Shown in pieces: positions 25,921 through 38,100 of a stretch of DNA of 64,000 nucleotides (positions within the stretch are counted from its first letter, which is position 1; every line of letters begins with the position of its first letter). The notes beneath the pieces were generated by a model. The model saw nothing but the letters and a program-made list of their open reading frames with translations. It searched no databases and had not been told where the DNA came from. The DNA is from Phanerochaete sordida (Eukaryota; Basidiomycota; Agaricomycetes; Polyporales; Phanerochaetaceae): contig BPQB01000004.1 of NCBI GenBank assembly GCA_019973155.2, positions 1,158,124 to 1,222,123 on the forward strand, read 5' to 3'. The position numbers were made by a program, and so were the translations under genes.

Positions 25921-26933
25921 CTACTTCATCGTCTGCGTTTGCTTGCCAGGCACGAACAGCCACCAAACGGATATCAGCAGGCGGATTCCGGTGCCCACGC
26001 CCAGAGCACCGGCGGAGCCGATCTTGTCGAGGATGGCGCGACCCGCGAAGCCGCCAATGAAGAGGGCGACGATGCCGATGACTTTGTGGTCGCGGCTAAC
26101 GACACGGCGGAGCTGGAACAGCTTCGGATCGGCCATAAGCTCACACCAAACAGTGGTGAGCACGACTGCAATCATAGTCAGATCGTGCAAGCCAGATACA
26201 CGTTCAAATGCACGCACTGGTCGTCGCAAACTGGGTGTTCACACGCTTGCCCATGATACCCTGAAGACCCATGCTCGCGCTCATGAAGCCGATGGTCACA
26301 TACGTGAGAGCATTTGACCAAGCTGGGTCCGAGCGGGCATCCGCAGTGCTCGGCTGTCCGCTCTTCCAGACGGTCACTGCCGCAGACATGGTGAACAGCG
26401 TCTGGATGAAGGTGCCGAGGAAGAGCCATGCGCGGGTCTTGGCACCCATACGGTCGCCGATACGTCCCAAGAAGGCACCAAAGACGAAGGTAAGCACAGA
26501 CGTAAGGGCCTGCTTGTCTGCGAGGTGGAAGGATGTATCGCGCTGTCCAGGCGGACCCTGGAAGAGGCGTGCTAGGGCAAGGGCGAGCTGAGGCTGGCAT
26601 GAGGACGAGTCACAAACGAGCAGTAGACTCCACGCACCTGCACAGTGTTGCCCGTCTGGAATGCACACCACACGAATATTGCCGAGAAACATATGGAGTC
26701 ACTAGAACGAAGAGGTCAGCGGGGAGGGGATGTTAGAATCGAGTCACGCACATGAAGCCGGTCATGAAGCAGTATGCCGCGAGGGGTAGCGTCGCTCTCT
26801 CCCCCTCAACGTCTTGCATGAGGTGCTGCCTGCTGAAGATGCTCGCTGGCGACATCCACAAGGCATATTCCTGGGCGGTGGGTGCGGGCGACGCCCCGGG
26901 GCGTGGTAGCGATTCCTTGTCTGCGGCAGCCAT
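25921..26933 (-). CDS. DUF1275 (YoaK-like) multi-pass membrane protein (286 aa)
   Basis: Four exons: 26933-26752, 26701-26638, 26587-26218, 26165-25921; 861 nt, 287 codons. After a hydrophilic N-terminus come LAAYCFMTGFIDSICFSAIF and FQTGNTVQLALALARL, where the D-S-I and G-N-T-V elements across introns 1 and 2 are hallmarks of DUF1275. Further membrane segments are SVLTFVFGAFLGR, WLFLGTFIQTLFTMSAAVTV, the STGLQG-like helix with MSASMGLQGIMGKR, and two at the C-terminus (VIGIVALFIGGFAGRAIL, LLISVWWLFVPG). Function of the family is unknown; transport is often supposed. Probably six membrane spans. Confidence 0.88.
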
Positions 26934-27539
26934 TGAGGGGATCGTGGGGCGAACGAGATGGGCGGCGAGCTATATGCGGCTGCGAGCTGAAAATACAACA
27001 CACTGCTCGGGCGGGGCAGGACGGGGGCTGCGGGGCGGGCAGCGTCGCAGGAGCAAGGCGATCATGCTCGAGCAGGAAGATATAGAGAGCGGAGAGGCGC
27101 ACGGGAACCATCATTCCCGCTCCGAGACGAGCCAACCCAAGCCCCCGCCCCAGAGAACGCCACTCTATCCCCGCCGCCTCTCGGGACTCTGCCAGCTTAC
27201 TCGGCCTCAAGACCATATGAGCGCCAGCCGCACAGCAGACCGGCCAAGTCTTCTTCGTCTTGCCATCGGAAGCCTTCCTTGGCACGCGCTCTGGGAAACT
27301 GGGCAGATCTCCGGTGCCGCAGCACCAGCATCCTCTCACTGACCCCTCTATCTCCTGGTCTACACGCAGAGATATCATGTCCAGGAATCTCTGTATTCTA
27401 TCTAGTTACATTATACTTGGCTTGGAGTTTTACACGAGGTACGATAGCAATTGACAACAAACGACTAGAAATGTCCGACAGCCAGGGTAGTGTCATACCC
27501 TGCAACAAGTGTACCCCTTTAAACCCACGCTGGCATCTC
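26934..27539. other. Intergenic between tandem minus-strand genes
   Basis: About 600 bp between the DUF1275 start and the ACL stop: promoter of the former and 3' UTR of the latter. GC-rich half on the left, AT-rich on the right; no gene seen. Confidence 0.5.
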
Positions 27540-30500
27540 TCATGCCATCTTGCCAAGCACGCGCGGCTGCTGGAGATCCGCCATGTTGATGAAGATGTCG
27601 TCGGCAGGGTGGCGGTACAGCGGCGCACGGAGACGCTTCTGGTCGAGGTGGTGACCGATGAAACCAATCGAACGACCGAGCACAAACAGGCCGTTGAGAG
27701 TACCGATCTATGTAAACGCCACGAGCATTAGTGAGCCGCGCGAGACCGCAAGTGCTGCGCACGACACATACCTTGATGTACTCGTCAGCCTCATCCGACG
27801 TGAACGCGCCCGAGTCGCGAAGAAGGTCAACGAAGCAAACAGCGATGCATCCATCGACGTTCAGGATGAGCTAAGACGTTTTTCAGATCAGTTGATGTCA
27901 TCGGGCGCAGAGAGGAGTAGCGTACAGTGTCCTTCTTCCCGGTGGTGACCTTCTCGACGGCGAGCGCATAGTCGAGCAGGCTGTGGCTGGGGAAGTTCTT
28001 GCGGACGTACTCCTTCACGAGCTCGACACGGAGATCGGGGTTGTTGACACTCTTGATCTTGTGGCCGATACCGGAGATGAGCTTGTTCTGCTTGCGGCAC
28101 TGGTCGACGAACTCGCGGGGTGTGAGGCCAGTGTCGCGCGCGTTGGAGAACATCGCGGCAGCCTCATCGAGAGCTCCACCGAAGCGGCTACCGATGGTGA
28201 GGAGACCCGAAGCGAGCGAGGAGATGAGGTCCTTGCCCGCGCGTGTCGCGACAATGGTGTTCATCGCACCGGACACGGCAGGACCGTGGTCGGCAGTGAG
28301 CATGAGCACCATCTCGATGAACTTGGTAGCCCATGGGGGAAGGCGGCGTCTGAACCAGAGGAGCGAGACAACACCACCGATGCCGATATCGTCCTTGAAG
28401 ACGTCGGAGATGCGCATGCCGGCGTAAAGCAACTCCTGACCACGCTCGTCGGAGATGGTCGAGATGAATGCGGCGGGCTTGCGGATCAGGCCGAGCTCCT
28501 GCGCCCACTTATAGTCCATAGGGATAACGGGGGGCTCGCGCTCAGACTTGGGGACGATGTCGCCGTTGCCGACAAGGCGTTCGTAAGTCTCGCGAAGGAC
28601 CTGGGGAAGATCCTCGAATGTGTCCGGGACGATGAAACCGGCCCTCCGCATAGCAGCGTTCTTGGCGTCCGCAGTTTCCATGTCCGAGTTCGCCATCGAG
28701 CCGGCGTGGCCGAACTGGACTTCAGTGGTGAACATCTTAGCACAAGTGCCAATAGCCCAAGCGACGATGGGCTTCTTGATGATACCCTTGTTAACAGCTT
28801 CGATGACACGGTACTCTTCGATACCGCCGACTTCACCAAGAAGGACAAGCATCTTGCACTCCGAGTCGTTCTCGTAGCGAAGGAGATGGTCGATGAAGGT
28901 CGAGCCAGGGTAGCGATCACCACCAATGGCAATACCCTCGTAGGTGCCGTTGGTGACGAGCGACAAGATGTTGTTGAGCTCGTTCGACATGCCTCCCGAC
29001 TTCGAGACGTAGCCGACAGAGCCAGGACGGTACAGCTTCGAAGCAATGATGTTGTCCATCATACTATATCCCATGTCAGCACATGCAGCGGCCTGAAAAC
29101 CTGGAGACATACCCTCCGGAGTTACCAATGCGGAAGCAGCCCGGCTTGATACCGCCGACAGTCGCAGGGCCGATGATGAGGACGCCTTTGGCCTTAGCAA
29201 GGTGGAGGATCTCGCGAGCGTGACGTTCGGGAACACCCTCAGCGATGATGGCGATGCTCTTGATCTGAGGGAACCTGAGGATCTCGAGCGTGCTGGAGTA
29301 GACGGAGCGAGAGGAAGCAAAGTTGACCACGACGTCGGCATCGGGGTGCTTCTTGGCAGCTTCTTCAACACTAGTGTAGACCGGGAGGAGAGTCTCCTTG
29401 GTGCCCCAGTAGAACTTCTGGATATGATGCCCACCAAAGGGATAGATCATAGCAGCGACGGAAGGCGTCTCACGACCGCAGGAGTAGTCGAAGTCCAACA
29501 TGCCCTGGATGGCGCGCGGCTGGAGACCGTAGACGAACGAGCGAGTGGAAGCATCGAATGGGCGGTACCACGGCCGAGCAGACTGAGCTTGCTCAGTGGT
29601 GTCGAAGCGCACAATTTGATCGTTGGGTTGCGTACGCTCGCCGTCTGGGTGAATGGTTCCGACACCCGGGTCGGTGTAGCTGGAGCCTTCAACGGCAGGA
29701 GCCTTGGGCGAGCCGGGGGCGGTCGGGGGGATGGACTGGATAGGGTTCTTTGGCTCCGTCTTGATGCCGAGGGCAAGGGGGACGATGGCAGTAATGTGAG
29801 TGTCAGGGCCGTAAACCTTGATTTCAACACCGAGCGACTCGCCCAGCAGGCGCATGGCCTTGAGGCCTTCCTGGTAGTTGGGACCACCGCGACGCACGAA
29901 GATGCGAACTTTGTGGTTGATCAGCGGGCCCTTGTACTCCTTCAGCGCACGGATGATGCCTTTGAAGGTAGCCGCGACATTGGTGAAGTTCGCAATGCCG
30001 CCACCGATGATGAGGATCTTGCCGTCGGCACGTGGAGACCCGCGAGTCATCAAATCAACTACAAGGTAGTCAGAATCGACTTCTAGTACGATCTCGAGAA
30101 AGATACTCACGTATAGTCTTCGCATACTCATACGTCTGACCTTCTGTGGGGGCACCGGAGTACTCGCCGTAGTTAGCGAGTTCGTGGGCAAAGCCGTGGG
30201 CAGCGATCGCGTCCGAGTAGACAACGGAAGCGCCGCCACCGGCAACCATGGTCCAAATGCGCCCCTCGGGGTTGAGGACGGTGAGCTTGAGAGATGCACC
30301 AGTGGAGCCGTCAAGTTTCTGAATGTATGCCTCCTCCTTCGTCAGGTCGCGACCAAAGGGAGCGGGCCAGACCTACGTGCAATTACGTTAATCATTGGAA
30401 TCAGCTCACAACGTGCCCACGTACCATCGGCGGGCCACGGTCCGCAGAGACGGCCTTGCCCTTGCTGGTGGTGGCCTGAGAGCCGGGCTCGTAGACGGTC

Positions 30501-31682
30501 AAGTCACGAGCGATCGCCCATTTGGGACCACAGAGGGACTCAGCAGTCTGATCCAACTTCGCAGCCATATCGAGGTAGTGGATAGTAGGCTCGCCGCCAT
30601 TCTCGCCGTCAAGGCAGACCAAAGGGTTGATCTCAAGGTAAGCGAAGTGCAGGTCGACGTAAACGGAGTAGAGGCGCGTGAGGAAGTCAACAAGCGTCTC
30701 CTTCTTGCTCTCTGGTACGTGCACGAGCAGAGTTTCCTTGATGGTTTCCCGCGAAGGGAAGGGCGCTCCGACCGGGAGGTTGAGAACCAGGGCTTTCGCG
30801 TTGACATCGCCGACGTCGACACCGCCCTCGTGAGTGAACAGAATAGCGTCGCCCTCACGCTGCGAGTTGATGCAAACGTAGAATTCGGTGTGAGATGGGT
30901 GCGGCAAGAACGGCTCAAGGATGAAGTTGTTCAGAGTACCGGTGACGGTCTCTACCTGTGAAGCGAGCAATTAGTTAGACGCCGAACGACACGCGGGGTA
31001 GGAGTGAGACGCGTCTTGAGCATAGGACGCGGGTCAGGAAGGCGGGTAAACGCGTAGGAAACCATCCACGCAAGACTACGCGATCCGCAGATCATAGAGC
31101 GCCGCGCCATGTCATCGATGATTGACCAAGACGTTGAGAGGGCAAGGGCGATAAACCGCGCAGCGTGTATGATAGCGACGCTAAAGGGCCGGAGAGCGGT
31201 TGCAAGCGGACAAAGCGTGCAAAGAAGCCAAGACGAGGAGGAGATGCGCTCTTACCTTCTGGGGCTTGCCAGCCCGCTGCTGGATCCACGGCTTGGCTTC
31301 GTCCCAAGTCTTGTTGAGAGCAAGGAGGCCAGCCTTGCCGCGACGCTTGATGAGCTGATCGGGCTTAGCGACGAGCTTGGTGTTGAAGACCCAGCCGGGG
31401 AGCTGAGTGTCGGGAGTGATGGCGTCGGTCTCGGGGTCCCATGAGACCTGCGCAACCTTCGGCGAGGGATAGGTAAAGTTGGTCTTGACCGTGGCGTTCG
31501 CGTCGACGGCGGGCGCACGCTCGAGCCAGTACGCCAGGAGAAGCTTGGCGTCGTACTCGCGAATGGCTGTGGGGAAGGAAAGGCGCGGAACGTGAGCAGG
31601 GGTCGGCGACGGAGACGGGACGGAGGACGGAGGACGTCGCGGGTGGCCGTCGGGGTGGTAAGCACTCACGTTTGGCGGACAT
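27540..31682 (-). CDS. ATP-citrate lyase, fused single-chain form (1,155 aa)
   Basis: Cleaves cytosolic citrate with ATP and CoA to acetyl-CoA and oxaloacetate, feeding lipid and sterol synthesis and acetylation. Eight exons: 31682-31670, 31566-31256, 30955-30425, 30372-30111, 30058-29113, 29063-27926, 27870-27772, 27707-27540; 3,468 nt, 1,156 codons. The 13-nt first exon gives MSAK. In order: ATP-grasp/CoA-ligase beta part ([40 protein letters not shown]), a Pro/Ser linker, the CoA-binding and ligase alpha part with [20 protein letters not shown] (phospho-His near residue 807), then the citrate-synthase-like lyase domain ([39 protein letters not shown]). Length and order match animal ACLY (about 1,100 aa) apart from a longer linker. 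In Ascomycota the two halves are usually separate genes. Confidence 0.97.
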
Positions 31683-31785
31683 TTTGGGCGAGCAACAGGA
31701 GGTCTATGAAAGGAACGGACGAGGTGGTGGTGGTGTTGGGGGAGGAGGGGAGGGGACACGAATCGACGCGCTACGTCCGTTGGGG

Positions 31786-31792
31786 TATTTAT
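31786..31792 (-). promoter_or_regulatory. TATA-like box upstream of ATP-citrate lyase
   Basis: Minus strand ATAAATA about 105 bp upstream of the ACL ATG. Confidence 0.4.
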
Positions 31793-32359
31793 CCTGTGCG
31801 GGCGGCAGTCTAGGGATGGGCTCATCGGCAGGAAATCATGAATGGGCAGACGGCGAGGCGACATTTTCACTGGCGACCCGTCCCCTGGCGCAAGCTTCAT
31901 CCTCGTTTTTGCCTTTCCGTCCTCGCCATCGCCTCCATCGCCCCCGAGCAGCTTCCCCCAATCTTCTCACGCTCGGCGTCCGCCAGCTCGTGTGATCGCA
32001 ATCCACGACATGCCTCCTCCGCACCTCTCGCTATCTCAGACGTGTCTGGCCTCGCGTAATGCATCACTCCGAAACAAATTGCACCATTGTACAGCGAGCG
32101 TAAAGACAGCGAGCACTTCCAAAGCAAGCATAACTAGATCACAACCAGTAGTGTACCAATAACGCACAGTAAGCGCATGGCGGACGTTCAGCCTCGCGAA
32201 GCGGACTCTGTTGCTCGGTCAGTGGTCATACGCTAGGGCACGAGACACGTAAACGTACCTCACGATCACTTGGGTATGCCCTGAACGTCCCCAGCCCTCG
32301 CCACGAGCAAGTCAGCATAATATACAACATCGCACTCGTCCATCCAACCGCCAAGGATC
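31793..32359. other. Intergenic region
   Basis: About 570 bp between the ACL promoter and the 3' end of the ubiquitin-like gene. Contains a C/T-rich tract (31905-31975). No gene supported. Confidence 0.5.
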
Positions 32360-33212
32360 CTAGCACACAACGCAGGCCGAACAGCAGCCCTGACCGCCCA
32401 CTTCCTCACCAACCTCCGCGACACTTCCGCCGCGGCGCATGCTCTTCTTCTTCGGCACGTCCTTCGCCCCCGAGGGCGGGCACGGACGAATGGAGAGGTG
32501 GACCACGGTAGGCTGTGCTGGTGTCTCCTCGCTGGCTTGTCCAGATGTAGTATTGGGTATATGCGTCGGAAATCCGACCTCTGGACCGTGTATGACATGA
32601 AGACTCTCTGTAACGACAGTTTGGGGGACATTACGCACTTATAAGGGTATCCTCGTCCTGAAGTATCTTGCCGAGATACAGTATCCGTAGATAGGACGGC
32701 GCGGGGGGTCTCTCGTCCTGCCACTCTATGTGCCGTAACGAGGGACATACACAGAGGCCGTGAGGGTTTGGCGAAGACCAAAATCACAGTGGCAAAAGTC
32801 GGAGGAGGTTGAGCTTCGCATCAAACAGCGAGAACTCCTGGAACGTACCGTTGGGCCACGCATTCCACACTAGTTCCTTTGCCCGCCCAACTGTGATGTC
32901 CGGATTGAACGACATGGTGCGCCGCTTCCCCGAGACAAGGAGGAAAGCTAGCGAGACTTGTGGGGTCTGAGGCACCTCTGTCTCCGGCGGGAGGGCTCCG
33001 TCCGCCGCCTGCTCCACCTGCAGTTCATCTTGCGCCCCTGTGCTGTCTTCGTCGTCCTCGACTGCATCGACTCGCGTGAAAGATGTCCGGGCGGACGGTG
33101 AGAGAAAAGAGACGTCCGTGCGTTGCGGGGCGAGGGCGTCAGCGCCAGAGGATGAAGACGGCCGAGTCCGAGGTGCAAGGCCAGGCTGCGTAGTCGACAG
33201 GTCCGTCGACAT
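32360..33212 (-). CDS. Membrane-anchored ubiquitin-fold protein (UBL3/MUB type), prenylated (223 aa)
   Basis: Three exons: 33212-32849, 32725-32639, 32580-32360; 672 nt, 224 codons. The first 85 residues are disordered and acidic/Ser-rich. The ubiquitin-like domain starts at about residue 86 with VSLAFLLVSGKRRTMSF, continues AKELVWNAWPNEWQDERPPA and LRILYLGKILQDEDTLIKVG, and ends PTVVHLSIRPCPPSG, matching UBL3 strand by strand. The tail ends CCSACVVC: the last four residues form a CaaX box and the preceding cysteines could be palmitoylated, as in MUB/UBL3 proteins. Such proteins sit at membranes and are implicated in protein sorting and E2 recruitment. An insert (FPTHIPNTTSGQASEETPAQ) precedes the last strand. 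Confidence 0.85.
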
Positions 33213-33376
33213 TTTCGCCGCGCCAATAGGGGTGGTAGCGTCGGCGACACCGACCCCTGCGTACTGGAAGATGGAAAGTTCGTACGCACCTTCAGCAAGT
33301 CCCTGTACTTCGGGCGCTCGGAAGTTGCCTCAATTACCCCTTAGCGCCGGATAAGGCTCGGGAGCTAAGGCCTAAT

Positions 33377-33646
33377 CACAGGGTGGTAAGCCCGGTTTGG
33401 TTGGCAGGAAAACCGGAGAAAACTGGCCCACGATCGACGAGTTTGGGTCAAGTTTGCATTTGGTCTTGCGGCGTACCAGAACTGGAGAAGAACCGAGGGA
33501 AAACCGTGAATCCCCCGCCAAAGGTGCGGTTTTACCTCGGATTTGCTTCAGCTTTTTGTATCCAAAATACCATATCAAGATACATCGATCGTGCCCAAGT
33601 TTTAATACGGTTTTTAGGCCAACACAATCGTGCTTACCACCCTGTG
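33377..33646. mobile_element. MITE-like element, 270 bp, TIRs beginning CACAGGGTGGTAAGC
   Basis: The first 15 bp (33377-33391) are the exact inverse of the last 15 (33632-33646). The similarity continues inwards over about 39 bp at roughly 80% (…GTTGGC…AAAACCG in both arms). Size, foldback structure and absence of coding capacity fit a non-autonomous DNA transposon. A target duplication was not clear (flanks CCTAAT and TAAGGG). Superfamily not assigned. Confidence 0.75.
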
Positions 33647-35101
33647 TAAGGGCTAGACTCGTAACCAGTTGTTTCGCTCGTGAGGCAGCCAGTTCGCACA
33701 CCGCACTTTTTTCGGGTCTAATGGTGGCGTCGGAGTGCGAATGCTGCCTACTCGCTACAATGACTGGTGGAATCGGATGGATTCTTGTCAACCCCTTTCA
33801 GCGCTTAAAGACTTAGTGAAATCATGTGAACGCTGCTCAAACGAATCAGCATGAAACTCAACATGGAATGAGGTACAGTCATGTAAATCATATGATATCA
33901 ATAGACGAATGTCCCCTTCATGTTACGGGAGCTGGGATCCTGTTGCGGACCAAGGGTACGAAACGCTGCACGAGGGACAACAGTCGGGGAGCGCGACGAC
34001 GAGGCGCGGCGGAGCGAGTCACGCTGCTAATGCACAACTTGTTCAGCTGTCCGTATTGACCAAGATAATATTAGCGGTGTATTCATCTGCAAAAAGCTGC
34101 TGTGCTTATAGTACCTAATTGTACCCCAAATGGGCGAAAAATAGGTGGGTTAGGTAAGCTACCCTAAAAGTGCACAGTACCGGACATAATCCCAACCTAA
34201 TCCTTACCTACTTCTGATCTTTTTGTTTCCTATTTGCTGAATAAATGCTGCCTATTCCGCTTTCTCTGTACTAAGTGTTCTTACTGATAGCTCTTTTCAT
34301 GTTTCTTGACCTTCTTAAACAATATTGACACCCTTATTGTACTTTTCGAACATGATGTGCATTCTTTTTATCCTTATTGTAAACTATTTCAACAATTTCT
34401 GTTCTTATTCATTGTTAGCGTATGCCTTTCTCATACCTTCTGTGCTTCTAAAACACCTATTTTACACCTATTTTACTATGCGCCTATTTCGTTCTTTTTT
34501 TGCACCTAACTCAGCCCTATTTGAGGGTTGTTTCCTCGCCCTTTGGTCTAATTGACATGATTGGCCTAAATGTCCTTATCTCCAACTTACTCAATACTTA
34601 CTGGCTGTTGTTGCATTCATATCCACGTACTGCACAGCCATTAAGTGCTACCTTACTGAGTGTAGTCTTGTTGCTATTGTAGCCCTTTTTGACCTAAGCT
34701 ATACTTAATTAATCATTACTGTGATACTGCCTATTTACTATGGCTGTTCTAATTGACCGCTAATTATGTCCTAATAGCAATATCTGAGTCCTTAACCTGT
34801 TTTTCAATCGCTTTCCAACTCATAATCACGCTTTATCTCTTCTAAGGCTAAGGTAAACATGCACTGTTTGAGTACTTTCTGAGGCCTAATTCAGTGTATC
34901 TTGAGCACTATATCAGTCCTTATTACCTTCTACATGGCTGTATACTCAGGTCTAATCGCACTACTGCAGCATTAAACAGGAAATAATGTAGCATTAATCG
35001 GGAATACAGTAAATATTAGTACAGCAAACTAGATGTATCAGAGCGGAAAAAAGGAGTGCATGGAGACGGGGTATCAGCGGGTATCAGAGTGCGATAGTGC
35101 G
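33647..35101. other. AT-rich non-coding stretch
   Basis: About 1.45 kb, T-rich on the plus strand from 34100 on, with many scattered CCTAA/TTAGG words that are not in tandem and so not telomeric. The motif ATTCATCTGCAAAAA at about 34078 recurs near 43619 (and as CATCTGCAAAAA at 52548). Open frames are Phe/Leu-rich by composition only. Probably old transposon DNA. Confidence 0.5.
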
Positions 35102-38100
35102 TTACAGAACTTCCATATGGTCAACATCCATGTACTCCAGCGAGGACTCGATGACATGCTTGGGCTTGCACGTGCGCTCGTTGCTGTCAACATGTCAGTA
35201 GATGCCAGCGGAATCCAAAATAGTGCGTACCTCGCATCATCGTAGGTGGCGTGGAGGAGGAACTCCACAGCACCAGAGAGCCTGTCGGAGAGGGCGATCA
35301 TCGCGTTGTGGTGGGACGTGTAGACGTCGCTGTACTTCTTGGACGAGAAGTCCCAGATGTCGTTCTCGGGGCTGCCCAAGTCGCGGATGACAGAGTGGAT
35401 CTACAAAGCAGTTAGTAAGTCCAACAATAAGATGGAGATCACGCACCGCAGTGGCCGCCAAGCATATGAGAGGGCCTGGCACCATCTTGTAGACTGCGCC
35501 CTGCCACACGTCGTCGAAGAAGTCCGGCTTAGCCTCCAAGAAGGTCGCGCGATGCTTGAAGAGCAGCAGCGAGATGATATCAGAGAGGCAGGGGTGTCGG
35601 AATGGCTTTGTCGCATCATAGCCTGTCTGCGCCAAAAATATTAGCGCAAGAGCACCAAAGACACAAGGATAAGACTTACCAGAATATTACCGGAGAAGAT
35701 GTACCGCATGCCCTTCAGGAGCTCCTCGATGCGAAGGTCGAGATCGGGCGGATTGTTGCTCAGCTTGTAGTGCGAGGCGACCTTGGCAATGGCGAGGGCT
35801 CGGACGTAGCCCCGCAGCTGACTAAGGCGAGTCTCGAGCTATGATTGTCAGCAAGCGGAGCAAAGCGCAAGATAGAAATGAGGTGACGTACCAGGGAAAT
35901 TACCTCACGCGTCCAGTCGGTGTTTTGCGAGATGTACTGGCGGATCTCGGCGTCGTTGGCAGCATCAGCACCCCTCTTCAGGCATCAGACGAGGAACACA
36001 AGCTTGTTGTGCTTGAGTGTGTCGGGGAAGGCGTCGATGGTGTAGATGTCGTTCTCGAGGACAATGTAGGAGAGCTTGATGACCCTGCGCAGACGAGGGT
36101 TGAGGCGGGTGATTTTGATCTTGCCCTTGCGGCCATAGACGAGAGAGAACAGCGGGACACTAGCGGTGGGGTCAACCTCAGCCAACATGACGTCGTGCGC
36201 TGACGACGCATCGCTAGCAGGCTCGCCATCGAAGCGGCCGGCGCGCGAGGGGCCAGCGTGCGAGGGGCCAGCGCGCAAGGGGCCAGCACGCGAGGGGCCA
36301 GCACGCGAGGGGCCAGCACGCGAGGGGCCAGCGTGCGCAGGCCCAGTAGAGGCCGACCTTGCCTTGATTCTGGCTGCAACGGCTGCACGTGTGCGTGAGC
36401 GGCTCTTCGGCAGAGACATGCTCTGCTCACCATTGTTCTCGTCGTCCTCGACGTTCACGAGAGGCTCCTAGAAGTGAGGATGAGTAGATTATCCCAATGA
36501 CAAAAAGAACATACTTACCTCTGCGCGAAGCTTTAAAACGGCCTTGGACATCTATAAAACAATTAGTGCTGCCCGTACACATTGTTCTGCAGGCTAAGCA
36601 CGTACCTTCGCGGTTTGACCACGCACAGGTTCGAAGACGTGCTCTTCCTCGTTGTCGTCGTCGCCGGAGTCTTCCTCGTTGTCGTTGATCAGGGTGAGCT
36701 TGACCTCCTACAATATGATGAGAAACGGGGGATGGGGAACAAGATAAAGGGCTCACCTCGGCGGCAAGCATCCGCCTGAGCCTCTGTGGATTGATCGACG
36801 CGTTCGCGAGGTCGTTGTCATCGTCGCTGGCCATGGCGTCCGCCAGCGAATCGTCGTCGCTGCTGTCGCGCACGCTGTGCTCGTAGTTGGACGCGCTGTC
36901 GTCGTCAACCTGCTTGCCCTTGTTCTGGTCCTTGCGGCTGCCAGGCTTCGCACCGCCGTCCTCTTTGTCGTTGTCGTCCGACACCGGCTTGCCAGCACGC
37001 GGCTTGCGGGCACGCTTCTTGCCTTTGCCCTTGTTCTTGCGGCGACGGGGCTTGGCATGCTGCACGTCAGCGGCCTCGTTGTCGCCGTGGTCCGACTGCG
37101 GATCGCGAGCGCGTTCTTTACCCTTGTTCTTGCGGCGGCGAGGCCCCTCCCCCTCGGACTGCACGTCGGTGTTCTCGTTGTCATTGTAGTCGGACGGTGG
37201 GTCATTGTTGCGGTCACGCTCATGCTCGGACTCCTCATACGGTTCACTCAAGGCGTGCCCACAGGGCGTCGAGCTGTAGTCGATGTGGGCGTCGTTGAAG
37301 TGCTCTTCGTTGTCGCTATCGTCGTTGTGCTCGAGGTTGAGGTTGGCCTGACCTGTGTTGCCTGCCGCGTCTTCACCCTCGCGCTTGCTCTCAGCTTGGT
37401 GGGCTCCCTGTTCGGCAGCAGGTAGTTGGGGGATCTCGCCGTTGATGATCTTACGCCTAGGGTGCGGACCCTTCAAGGCTGAGCAAATAGATTAGCTGAC
37501 TGCCGTCTGTTAGCCAAAGATATGAGCACATGCCTTTCTGCACGACCTGCGAGGGCTCCATGTCGCGCTGACTAGGCATGGGCCCTGCATTCGAGCGCTG
37601 CGGCATGCTCGGCCATGTTGCATCCGTCTTCTTTCCGTAGGTGCGGATTGGCGTAGAGACTGGAGATATCAGCGTTGGGGAAGGTACAAGACTCTGGAAG
37701 GAATACGCACCTTTGAGCCTGCCATCTATGTCCCCATCGCTGTCGTCGTCTCCGCTGTCTTTGCCATACCTGGCACCTGCAAACATCGCGGCGGTCAGCA
37801 CAAGACGAGGAGAGGAATATAGCTGGGACGTACTGATGGCGGCAAGCCTCTTCTTTGCTGCTGCCTGCGCGAGCTTCTGCCGCGTCACCCGCGCAAGCTC
37901 CTGCCGCCTGGCCTCCTCGTCGATCGAGTCTTCGCCCATGTCTTTGTCGCTGTCGGCAGGCGAAGGCGTACGATTGGCTGAGTGAGTCGTAGGCCGAGCT
38001 GGTTGTATGCTGTGGGTGGGTGGAGGAGGGACTTGGACGAAGTCCAGCATCTGCCGGACGGGAGCAGAAGTTGACTTTGCTGACGTGGCACCTGATCCCG

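Noticed and set aside
27983..29149. 388-codon plus-strand frame opposite ATP-citrate lyase
   Set aside because: Shadow caused by GC-rich codon usage; composition not protein-like.
34306..34555. Hydrophobic Phe/Leu/Tyr-rich frames suggesting membrane proteins
   Set aside because: Direct result of T-rich DNA; two overlapping frames look equally hydrophobic.
34100..35040. Subtelomere or telomere repeat (CCTAA words)
   Set aside because: Words are scattered and irregular, not a tandem array.
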